Source: Krasilnikovia cinnamomea
Lineage (GTDB): Bacteria > Actinomycetota > Actinomycetes > Mycobacteriales > Micromonosporaceae
Direction of reading: 5' to 3'
Length of the DNA: 64,000 bases
Assembly (NCBI RefSeq): GCF_004217545.1
Contig: NZ_SHKY01000001.1
Location: 6,510,001 to 6,574,000, forward strand
Both the position numbers and the translations under genes were made by a program. The notes under the pieces were generated by a model. It saw only the letters and a list, made by a program, of their open reading frames with translations. It was not told where the DNA came from and did not search any database. Positions 41,406 through 48,449 of this stretch are shown here, piece after piece; positions within the stretch are counted from its first letter, which is position 1, and each line of letters opens with the position of its first letter.

Positions 41406-43220
41406 TTGACCTCAACAACGGCACCAGCCAAGGCCGACGACACGCTGCGCCGGGCGACCGAGGTCATCGACCTCGCCCAGCGCGCCTGCGAGGCGTACGG
41501 CCGGGCGGACCTCGGCCCCCGGCTCGCCACCGTACGCGCCACGCTGGCCGACCCGGCGGTCCACATCGTCGTGGTGGGTGAGTTCAAGCAGGGCAAGAGC
41601 TCCCTGGTGAACGCGCTGGTCGGAACGAAGGTCTGCCCGGTCAACGACGACGTCGCCACCGCCCTGCCGACCTACGTCCGCTACGGCAAGGAGCCGTCCG
41701 CCGAGGTGCTCCTCGACGAGGTCCCGCCCCGGCGCGAGCCGGTGCCCGTCGACCGGGTACGGGAGTTCGTCCTGGAGAAGGAGGCCGGCGGCGCGGTGGA
41801 CGGGGTCACCGGGGTGGAGGTGCGGCTGCCGCGCCAACTGCTCTCCAGCGGCCTGGTCATCGTGGACACCCCCGGGGTCGGCGGCCTCGGTTCGGTGCAC
41901 TCGGCCGCCAGCCTGACCGCGGCGTCCATGGCCGACGCCGTGCTGTTCGTCACCGACGCCGCGCAGGAGCTGACCCGCAGCGAGGTGGAGTTCCTGCGCC
42001 AGGCGCGCGAGGTGTGCGGCACGGCGGTGTGCGTGCTCACCAAGACCGACTTCTATCCGTACTGGCGCAAGATCCGTGACCTGGACGTGGGTCACCTGCG
42101 GGCGGTAGGGGAGATGCCGATCATTCCGGTCTCCTCCGACCTGCGGCTACGCGCCGTCGCCGCCGGCGACAAGGAACTCAACGCCGAGTCCGGGTTCCCG
42201 GAACTCGTCACGTTCGTCTCCCAGCGGGTCTCCGGCGGCGCGGCCGTCCGGGCCGCCGCCCAGGCGGGCGCGTCGGTCGTCGGGATCTGCGAGCAGATCG
42301 AGAGCCAGTTCGCGGCCGAACGGGCCGCCCTGGCCGACCCGGCCGCCGCGGCCACGGTGATGGACGACCTCGCCGAGGTGAAGCGCCGCGTGGACGGGCT
42401 CAAGGCCGCCGCGGCGAAGTGGCAGCAGACCCTGGGCGACGGCATCGCCGACCTCAACGCCGACATCGACCACGACCTGCGGGGCCGGATCCGCCGGCTG
42501 ATCGAGGAGGCCGACGCGCTGATCGAGGAGGGCGACCCCGCCGACGACTGGGCGGAGACCGAACGGTGGCTCAAGGAACGGGTCTCCCAGGAGCTGCTGG
42601 CCAACTACATGCTGCTGCGCGACCAGGCGCTCCGGCTCAGTGACGAGGTGGCGACCCACTTCGAACAGGCCGCGGGTCAGGTCCTGCGCCACGTCGCGGT
42701 CAAGGACCCGGTGGCGCTGGCCGGCACCGCCGAGGTCGAGCACAAGATCGAGCTGGCGAAGATGAAGCTCGGCAAGCAGGCGATGGTGGCCCTCAAGAGC
42801 GCCTACGGCGGCGCGCTCATGTTCACCATGCTCGGCACCCTGGCCAACATCGCCCTCGGCCCGATCGGCATCGGGATCGGCCTGGTGATGGGCCGCAAGG
42901 GTCTGCGCGAGGAGAAGAAGCGGCAGCGTACGAATCGGCAGAACCAGGCCCGCAACGCGATCCGGCGCTACTGCGACGAGGTCAGTTTCGTGATGACCAA
43001 GGACTCCCGGGACACCCTGCGCCGCATCCAGCGTCAGCTGCGGGACCACTACAGCGAGCTGGCCGACGAGTTGGCCCGCTCCAACGCCCGGGCGCTGAGC
43101 GCCGCGTCCGAGGCGGCCCAGCGCACCACCGCCGAACGCGAGAGCCGCCTGCGCGATCTGAGCGCCGAGATGGAGCGTCTGCGGCAGTTGCGGGAACACG
43201 CGGCGGCGCTCGTCTCCTGA
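41406..43220 (+). CDS. Dynamin-like GTPase (IniA-like)
   Basis: 604 residues from TTG 41406 with GGGAGGA about 7 nt upstream. GTPase motifs: G1 GEFKQGKSSLVNAL (~58), G3 IVDTPGVGGLGS, G4 LTKTDFY. Long helical segments follow, with a hydrophobic hairpin near 470-500 (MFTMLGTLANIALGPIGIGI), the expected membrane-inserting paddle, and a terminal coiled coil (RESRLRDLSAEMERLRQLRE). This matches mycobacterial IniA, a membrane-remodelling dynamin-like protein induced by cell-wall stress. It is in the same direction as the IniB-like gene, separated by a terminator-like hairpin. Confidence 0.85.
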   Translation: MTSTTAPAKADDTLRRATEVIDLAQRACEAYGRADLGPRLATVRATLADPAVHIVVVGEFKQGKSSLVNALVGTKVCPVNDDVATALPTYVRYGKEPSAEVLLDEVPPRREPVPVDRVREFVLEKEAGGAVDGVTGVEVRLPRQLLSSGLVIVDTPGVGGLGSVHSAASLTAASMADAVLFVTDAAQELTRSEVEFLRQAREVCGTAVCVLTKTDFYPYWRKIRDLDVGHLRAVGEMPIIPVSSDLRLRAVAAGDKELNAESGFPELVTFVSQRVSGGAAVRAAAQAGASVVGICEQIESQFAAERAALADPAAAATVMDDLAEVKRRVDGLKAAAAKWQQTLGDGIADLNADIDHDLRGRIRRLIEEADALIEEGDPADDWAETERWLKERVSQELLANYMLLRDQALRLSDEVATHFEQAAGQVLRHVAVKDPVALAGTAEVEHKIELAKMKLGKQAMVALKSAYGGALMFTMLGTLANIALGPIGIGIGLVMGRKGLREEKKRQRTNRQNQARNAIRRYCDEVSFVMTKDSRDTLRRIQRQLRDHYSELADELARSNARALSAASEAAQRTTAERESRLRDLSAEMERLRQLREHAAALVS

Positions 43221-43234
43221 GCGCCTCGCCTCAG

Positions 43235-43386
43235 GTGCCGGGCGAAGTACCGGTTCCCGTGGTCCTCCATGAGCTTGGCGATCGTCCCGGCGAGGTCGGG
43301 GCGTTCGCGCAGTAGCTCGGCGAACATTGCCGTTTCCTCGCCCTGGTGATGCGTGGTCAACGCCGCGCAGAACGCCGGACAGCCCG
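43235..43386 (-). pseudogene. Hemerythrin-domain gene remnant
   Basis: In the gap between the IniA-like gene and the acidic-protein gene, the minus strand encodes PAFCAALTTHHQGEETAMFA, ELLRERPDLAGTIAKLMEDH and GNRYFARHL. The spaced HH..GE and LMEDH elements are the iron-ligand pattern of hemerythrin HHE proteins (typically FCAAL-HH-GE then L-DH). There is no start codon, ribosome site or first helix with its His ligands. The frame runs on antisense into the IniA-like gene, so this is a truncated relic of ~50 codons. Confidence 0.7.
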
Positions 43387-43389
43387 GCC

Positions 43390-44019
43390 TCAGTTGTCGT
43401 CGAGGTCGTCGAGGTCGCCGATGTCGTGGGCGTGGTCGGGCAGCGTGGGGGTCTCCCACAGCTCGGCGTCCGGCGCCACGTCCGGCAGACCCGGAAGGTG
43501 GTGCGGATCGTGGTGATCGCCGTACCCGGGCTGCGGTTGCGGCGCCACGGTCTCGAAGTCGATGTCGTCGACCACGGCCGCGTGGTCGTGGTCGTGCCCG
43601 TGGCCGAACGCCATCTCCAGCGGCGCCCACTCGTGCTGGCCGGCGTCGTGGACCTGCAAGTCATCCGCCTCGTGGCCGCCGCCCATGTCGACGAGCGGAT
43701 CGATCTCCGGTGCCGCCAGGTCCGGTCCGTCGTCGGCCGCGGCCGCCGGGGCGGCGGCGAGCAGATCGGGCAGATCGCCGATCCCGCCCGCCACCGTGTC
43801 GCCCTCGGTGATCGGACCGTGCGCCATGACGAACGGGGCCAGATGCTCGGCGACCTCTGCCGGGGCGGTGTCGGCGAAGCTGACCACCGCCTCCGCGAGG
43901 AGTTCCTCCGGCAGGTCCGGATGCCCTCCGGACCGCAGCACGGCGGCGAGATCTACCGGGGTGCCGGCGGTGCCGGTCAACCCCGCGATGATCTCGTGTA
44001 GGGATCGCGCCGGTGCCAT
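43390..44019 (-). CDS. Acidic His/Asp-rich protein of the ini-like island
   Basis: 209 residues. The first ~70 residues are helical and ordered (SLHEIIAGLTG, LPEELLAEAVVSFADTAPAE, VAEHLAPFV). The remainder is low-complexity, rich in Asp, His, Pro and Ala (GHGHDHDHAAVVDD, GYGDHHDPHHLPG), ending DDLDDLDDN-like. No signal peptide or membrane segment. I do not recognise a named family. By position and character it could correspond to Rv0340, the small protein gene near mycobacterial iniB, but I could not compare them. The His-Asp tail could bind divalent metals. Its upstream region carries the same 15-base motif as the IniB-like gene. Confidence 0.7.
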   Translation of the reverse strand: MAPARSLHEIIAGLTGTAGTPVDLAAVLRSGGHPDLPEELLAEAVVSFADTAPAEVAEHLAPFVMAHGPITEGDTVAGGIGDLPDLLAAAPAAAADDGPDLAAPEIDPLVDMGGGHEADDLQVHDAGQHEWAPLEMAFGHGHDHDHAAVVDDIDFETVAPQPQPGYGDHHDPHHLPGLPDVAPDAELWETPTLPDHAHDIGDLDDLDDN

Positions 44020-44054
44020 GTCACTACTGTATGTAGATCACCACCGGTGCCGGC

Positions 44055-44086
44055 AAGGGGGACTTCCCCCCACCACCCCCTAACCC
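44055..44086. promoter_or_regulatory. Hairpin and shared 15-base motif upstream of the acidic-protein gene
   Basis: GGGGG-ACTT-CCCCC (44057-44070) adjoins ACCACCCCCTAACCC (44072-44086). The 15-mer is identical to that upstream of the IniB-like gene, though inverted relative to the gene it precedes. It also lies just past the 3' end of the MFS gene, so the hairpin could in addition be a weak terminator. Confidence 0.5.
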
Positions 44087-44087
44087 G

Positions 44088-45641
44088 TCAGTGGATCATC
44101 ACCGGCGTCTCGACGGTGCCCTCGCCCGCGGCGTCCGGGCTCGCCGCCTGCCGCTTGCGCGGCAGGAAGGCGATCGGGATGAACGTCGCGAGCACCAGCA
44201 CGAAGCCGACCCAGAAGGTGGTCGCGAACGACTGCGCCACGAACTCCAGACCCTGCTGGATCACGGACGGGGGCAGCGGCACCGTCACGTGGTGGCTGGC
44301 GATCGCCGCCTGGGCCTCGGTGATCGGCGGGTTGGTGCCCGGGATGGGCGTGGACTTGTTGAGCTGGCTGGTCAGGATCACCGACATGGTCGCCGAACCG
44401 ATCGAGCCGCCGATCTGCTGGAGGATGTTCACCAGCGTCGAGCCGCGCGCCACGTCGTGGTGGTTCAGGGTGCGCAGCGCCGACGTCATGATCGGCATCA
44501 TCGTGCCGCCCATGCCCAGACCCATCACGAACAGCGAACCGCACAGCAGCACGTACGAGGTGTCCGTGCCGACCTGGGTGAAGGTGAAGAACCCGGCGGC
44601 GATGAGCGCCATCGCGAACGGGACGGTGCGGCCCACCGGGATCTTGTCGGCCAGCATGCCCGCGATCGGCATCGTCAGCATCGCGCCGATGCCCTGCGGC
44701 GCCATCAGCAGCCCGGCCTGCAGGGTCGACTCGCCCCGGACCTGCAGGAAGTAGCTCGGGAACAGCAGCCCGGCGCCCATGAACGCGATGATGAACACGA
44801 ACAGGGAGAGCGTCGAGACGGTCAGGTTGCGGTTGCGGAACAGCCGCAGGTCGAGCAGCGGGTGCTTGGGCTTGAACGAGTACAGGACGAACGCGATCAC
44901 CAGCAGCGCACCGGACACCATCGGCAGCCACACCTTGGTGGCCGTGAAAGTGCCGGCCTCCGGCCACGACGACACGCCGTAGAGGAACAGCGCCAGACCG
45001 GGCGAGAGCATCAGCATGCCGAGGAAGTCGAACGACTCCGACGGCTGCGGCTTGTCCTTCGGCAGCGCGAACCAGGCGTACACCAGGGCGATCGCGCCGA
45101 TCGGGACGTTGATCAGGAAGATCCACTCCCAGCTCTTCGCCTCGATCAGCCAGCCGCCGAGGATCGGGCCGCAGATCGGGCCGAGCAGCATCGGGATGCC
45201 CAGGACGGCCATCAGGCGGCCGATCCGCTCCGGCCCGGCCGCGCGCGTCATGATCGTCATGCCCAGCGGCATCAGCATGCCGCCGCCGAGGCCCTGCAGC
45301 ACCCGGTAGCCGACGAGCTGTTCGATCGAGGTGGCGGTGGCGCAGAGCGCGGAGCCCAGCGTGAACAGCAGCAGGGCGAGCATGTACAGCCGCTTGGTGC
45401 CGAACCGGTCGGCGGCCCAGCCGCTGAGCGGGATCACCGTCGCCAGCGCGAGGGTGTAGCCGGTCATCGTCCAGGCGACCTCGGCGTACGTGGCGTCGAA
45501 CTCGACCTGGAACGTGGGCAGCGCGACGCTGACGACGGTGATGTCGAGGATTGACATGATCGCGCCGAGCACCACCACCCCGGCGATCTTGAGCACTGCG
45601 GCATCAAGTTTGTTTGGTGGGGTGGCGACTTGACCAGTCAC
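44088..45641 (-). CDS. DHA2-family (EmrB/QacA-like) MFS drug exporter
   Basis: 517 residues from GTG 45641, with GGGAG 6 nt upstream. Fourteen membrane helices are expected. The DHA2 motifs are present: LDITVVSVALPTF (motif D1), GWAADRFGTKRLYMLALLLF (motif A) and GPICGPILGGWL (motif C, typical of antiporters). It should export hydrophobic or cationic compounds in exchange for protons. The TetR gene 134 bp upstream on the same strand is the probable regulator. The substrate is unknown. Confidence 0.92.
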   Translation of the reverse strand: MTGQVATPPNKLDAAVLKIAGVVVLGAIMSILDITVVSVALPTFQVEFDATYAEVAWTMTGYTLALATVIPLSGWAADRFGTKRLYMLALLLFTLGSALCATATSIEQLVGYRVLQGLGGGMLMPLGMTIMTRAAGPERIGRLMAVLGIPMLLGPICGPILGGWLIEAKSWEWIFLINVPIGAIALVYAWFALPKDKPQPSESFDFLGMLMLSPGLALFLYGVSSWPEAGTFTATKVWLPMVSGALLVIAFVLYSFKPKHPLLDLRLFRNRNLTVSTLSLFVFIIAFMGAGLLFPSYFLQVRGESTLQAGLLMAPQGIGAMLTMPIAGMLADKIPVGRTVPFAMALIAAGFFTFTQVGTDTSYVLLCGSLFVMGLGMGGTMMPIMTSALRTLNHHDVARGSTLVNILQQIGGSIGSATMSVILTSQLNKSTPIPGTNPPITEAQAAIASHHVTVPLPPSVIQQGLEFVAQSFATTFWVGFVLVLATFIPIAFLPRKRQAASPDAAGEGTVETPVMIH

Positions 45642-45775
45642 GTGAAGCTCCCGTTGGTAGGGCATAAGTCGAGGTGCCGCGCGCCCGGCATGGGTGGGGT
45701 CCGGCACAGAGCAGGGAACATGGTTTCACCCCGGTCGGACACCGAGCATCCGTATTTCACCCAACGAGGTGCAGC

Positions 45776-46375
45776 TCACGCTCGGTCAGGCGTGATCAGG
45801 GTACGCGTCGCCGCGACGGCCCGGGCGGCGACGTCGTCGATGGTGCTGGAGTTACGGGCGAAGAAGCCGTCCACGTACAGCGTGGTGTAGCCGTGTGCCA
45901 CGGCGACGGTCGTCTCGACCAGCAGCAGGTCCTCCCGGTAGGTGCGGGTGCCGGTCGCCGCGGCGAGGTCGAGCAGCGTGGTCAGCAGGGCACGGGTCTG
46001 CTCGCGGCGGCTCTCGTCGGCGAGCTCGTACAGCTCCGCCGCGAAGATCACGGGGAACCCGGCGCCGGTACGCACGACGTACCGGACATAGGCGCCCGCC
46101 GCGGCGGCCAGGCGGGCGGCCGGGTCCGGGGTCGCCGCGTCGGCGGCGGCCGTGATCTCTGCGCGCAGGTCGCGGGCGGCGGCGGCCGACACCGCGGCCA
46201 GCAGGTGGGCGCGGTCCGGGAAGTGCCGGTACGGCGCCGCCGAACTCACCTTCAGCCGGCGGGCGACCGCCGCGACCGAGAAGTGCTGCAGGCCGGACTC
46301 GGCCAGGAGCTCGAAGCTGGCCTGGATCACCGCCGCGCGGAGGCTGCCGTGGTGGTAGCCCCGGTCCGTGGACAC
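45776..46375 (-). CDS. TetR-family repressor
   Basis: 199 residues. The N-terminal helix-turn-helix reads GLQHFSVAAVARRLKVSSAA, then PYRHFPDRAHLLAAVS. The C-terminal ligand domain is of the WHG/TetR_C type (YVRYVVRTGAGFPVIFAAEL). It is divergent from an F420-type oxidoreductase gene across 79 bp that contain a clear inverted repeat, and upstream of an MFS exporter on the same strand. The simplest model is that it represses itself and both neighbours until a small molecule binds. The inducer is unknown. Confidence 0.9.
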   Translation of the reverse strand: MSTDRGYHHGSLRAAVIQASFELLAESGLQHFSVAAVARRLKVSSAAPYRHFPDRAHLLAAVSAAAARDLRAEITAAADAATPDPAARLAAAAGAYVRYVVRTGAGFPVIFAAELYELADESRREQTRALLTTLLDLAAATGTRTYREDLLLVETTVAVAHGYTTLYVDGFFARNSSTIDDVAARAVAATRTLITPDRA

Positions 46376-46399
46376 GTCCCCTCCCCGGCTTGCCGTTCG

Positions 46400-46442
46400 T
46401 GTAAGTGACCTCTTACATTAGCAAGTGATAGCCCTCTTACAT
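46400..46442. promoter_or_regulatory. TetR operator with a third half-site
   Basis: TGTAAG-TGACCT-CTTACA (46400-46417) is a perfect 6-bp inverted repeat, and a third copy CTCTTACAT lies at 46434-46442. Both are in the divergent region between the TetR gene and the oxidoreductase gene, the second copy only 12 bp before the GTG start, in the right place to block transcription. Confidence 0.75.
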
Positions 46443-46454
46443 GGCGGAGGCACT

Positions 46455-47399
46455 GTGAGCATCCGGCTCGGGTACCAAATTCCGAACTACACCTACCCCG
46501 GCGGGAGCGTCGAGGACCTCTTCGACACCGTCGCCGCGCAGGCCCGGGACGCCGAGGCGGCCGGGTTCGACACCGTCCTCGTGATGGATCACTTCTACCA
46601 ACTGCCGGGCATCGGCGCGCCCGAGAACGCGATGCTGGAGGCGTACACGACCCTCGGCGCGCTCGCGTCGGCCACCACGACGATCCAGCTGTCGACGCTG
46701 GTCACGGGGAACACGTACCGCAATCCGGCCCTGCTGGCCAAGACGGTGACCACACTGGACGTGGTCTCGAAGGGCCGGGCCATCCTCGGCATCGGCGCCG
46801 GCTGGTTCGAACGCGAACATCACGACTACGGCTTCGAGTTCGGCTCCTTCGGGCAGCGCTTCGAACGGCTCGAGGAGGCGCTGACCATCATCGCCCCCAT
46901 GCTCAAGGGGGAGCCGGCGACCCTGGAGGGCAAGTGGTACACGGCGCGCGGCGCGATGAACAACCCGCGACTGCGCCCCGACATCCCGATCATGCTGGGC
47001 GGCGGTGGTGAGCAGAAGACGTTCCGGCTGGCCGCGCGGTTCGCGGACCACATGAACATCATCTGTGACCTCGCGGATCTGCCCCGCAAGGTGGCCGCCC
47101 TGCGGCAGCGGTGCGAGGAGATCGGCCGCGACCCGGCCACGCTCGCGACCAGCTACCTGGTGATGGGCATGGTGGGCGACACGGAGCAGGAGGTGAAGGA
47201 GCTCGGCGAGACCATTCCCGAGGACCGTCGCAACCGGACGTTCCTCGGCACGCCGGATCAGGTCGCCGAGCAGTTGCACGAGCGGGTGCTCAAGGCGGGC
47301 ATCGACGGCATCACCATCAACCTGATCCGCAACGGCCACCGGCCCGGCCTCGTCACCCGCGTGGGCGCCGCCCTCCAGCCGCTGGTCACGTCGGCCTAG
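46455..47399 (+). CDS. LLM-class F420-dependent oxidoreductase
   Basis: 314 residues from GTG 46455 (GCGGAGG 4-5 nt upstream). The luciferase-like TIM barrel is clear: SIRLGYQIPNYTYPGG, GFDTVLVMDHFYQLPGIG, IQLSTLVTGNTYRNPALLAK, GRAILGIGAGWFEREH and IMLGGGGEQKTFRLAARFAD. The family uses F420 (or FMN) to reduce or oxidise diverse small molecules. It is divergent from the TetR gene and shares its operator, so the enzyme is probably induced together with the exporter. The substrate cannot be predicted. Confidence 0.88.
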   Translation: MSIRLGYQIPNYTYPGGSVEDLFDTVAAQARDAEAAGFDTVLVMDHFYQLPGIGAPENAMLEAYTTLGALASATTTIQLSTLVTGNTYRNPALLAKTVTTLDVVSKGRAILGIGAGWFEREHHDYGFEFGSFGQRFERLEEALTIIAPMLKGEPATLEGKWYTARGAMNNPRLRPDIPIMLGGGGEQKTFRLAARFADHMNIICDLADLPRKVAALRQRCEEIGRDPATLATSYLVMGMVGDTEQEVKELGETIPEDRRNRTFLGTPDQVAEQLHERVLKAGIDGITINLIRNGHRPGLVTRVGAALQPLVTSA

Positions 47400-47420
47400 A
47401 GCGTACGGAGCCCGGGATCG

Positions 47421-47459
47421 GGCCATGGCGGGAATGCTGTCACGGTTCCCGCCATGGCC
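47421..47459. terminator. Bidirectional hairpin terminator
   Basis: A perfect 14-bp stem, GGCCATGGCGGGAA / TTCCCGCCATGGCC, with an 11-nt loop. It sits between the convergent oxidoreductase and GH16 genes. Flanking CTAGAGC...GCTCTAG can extend the structure. Confidence 0.8.
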
Positions 47460-47462
47460 GCT

Positions 47463-48449
47463 CTAGGTGGGACGGCGCGCGGATACCGCGACGTAGTCGA
47501 CGAGCATGGACCGGCCGGGCGCGGTGGCCGCGTTCGGCCCGCCGCCGAGGGCGGCCGGGAACGCGCCGCCGACCGCCACATTGAGAATGACGAAGAAGCC
47601 GTGCCCGGTGGCCCGGCTCCACGCCGGTTCGCCGACCTCGGCGGCGGTGACCCGGTGGAACAGCGCGCCGTCGAGGTACCACCGGACCTGCGCGGGGCTG
47701 GTCGACTCGTCGAGCTCCACCGCGTACACGTGGAATGCGCGACCGCAGTCGCCGCAGGCCCGCTCCAGCGAGCCCAGCCCACCGCGCGCCTCGCGGCAGG
47801 GGCCGTCGGGCAGGTGGCCGCAGTGCATGGCGCCGACGACCGTGCCGCGGCCGTTGACCGACTCCATCACGTCGATCTCCCCGGCGCCCGGCCAGTCGGT
47901 GTGACCGTCACGGAACGGCGCGCCGAGCATCCAGAACGCCGGCCAGTAGCCGGCCCCGTCGGCGGCGCTCACGTCGGGCAGCCGCAGCGCCGCCTCGACG
48001 CGCAGCACCCCACCGGCCGGCGGCTGGAAGTCGGCGCGTTCGGTCTCCACCCGCCCCGAGGTCCACTGCCCGTCCACCCTGCGGGGCGTGATGGCCAGGT
48101 GCCCGGCCCCGTCGAGGGAGACGTTGGCCGGGTCGTCGGTCATCGTCTCGATCTCGCCGGTGCCCCAGCGCGGTGCCGGGCAGCCCGGATAGCAGGTGCC
48201 CAGGTCGTGCCGCCACTGACCGGACAGCCGCGCACCCGCCGGGCCGGTGAAGTCGTCCCGCCACACCGAGGTCCACGGCGGATCCACGGGCTTCGGGTCT
48301 GGTTCCGGCGCGGTGCAACCCGCGACCCCCAGGACGGCCACGACCGCGGCGCTCATCGCCCGCCTCAGCGATCCCCGCCGCCCGCCGCTGGCCGCGAGCG
48401 GCCGCGGGGCCGCACCGTGGGCGGTCCGGCCGGGTGCCGGGCGGCTCAC
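47463..48449 (-). CDS. GH16-family glucanase-like lipoprotein
   Basis: 328 residues from GTG 48449, which overlaps the acyltransferase stop (GTGA) and has GGAGG upstream; ATG 48356 would remove the Arg-rich part of the signal. The lipobox VAGC (cysteine near residue 45) predicts membrane anchoring. The GH16 catalytic motif EIDVMES is intact, with W-rich strands (YWPAFWMLGAPF) and a late FHVYAVELDE element. GH16 enzymes cleave beta-1,3/1,4-glucans, agar-like or other beta-linked polymers. As last gene of a polysaccharide synthase operon it may trim or process that polymer. Confidence 0.85.
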   Translation of the reverse strand: MSRPAPGRTAHGAAPRPLAASGGRRGSLRRAMSAAVVAVLGVAGCTAPEPDPKPVDPPWTSVWRDDFTGPAGARLSGQWRHDLGTCYPGCPAPRWGTGEIETMTDDPANVSLDGAGHLAITPRRVDGQWTSGRVETERADFQPPAGGVLRVEAALRLPDVSAADGAGYWPAFWMLGAPFRDGHTDWPGAGEIDVMESVNGRGTVVGAMHCGHLPDGPCREARGGLGSLERACGDCGRAFHVYAVELDESTSPAQVRWYLDGALFHRVTAAEVGEPAWSRATGHGFFVILNVAVGGAFPAALGGGPNAATAPGRSMLVDYVAVSARRPT

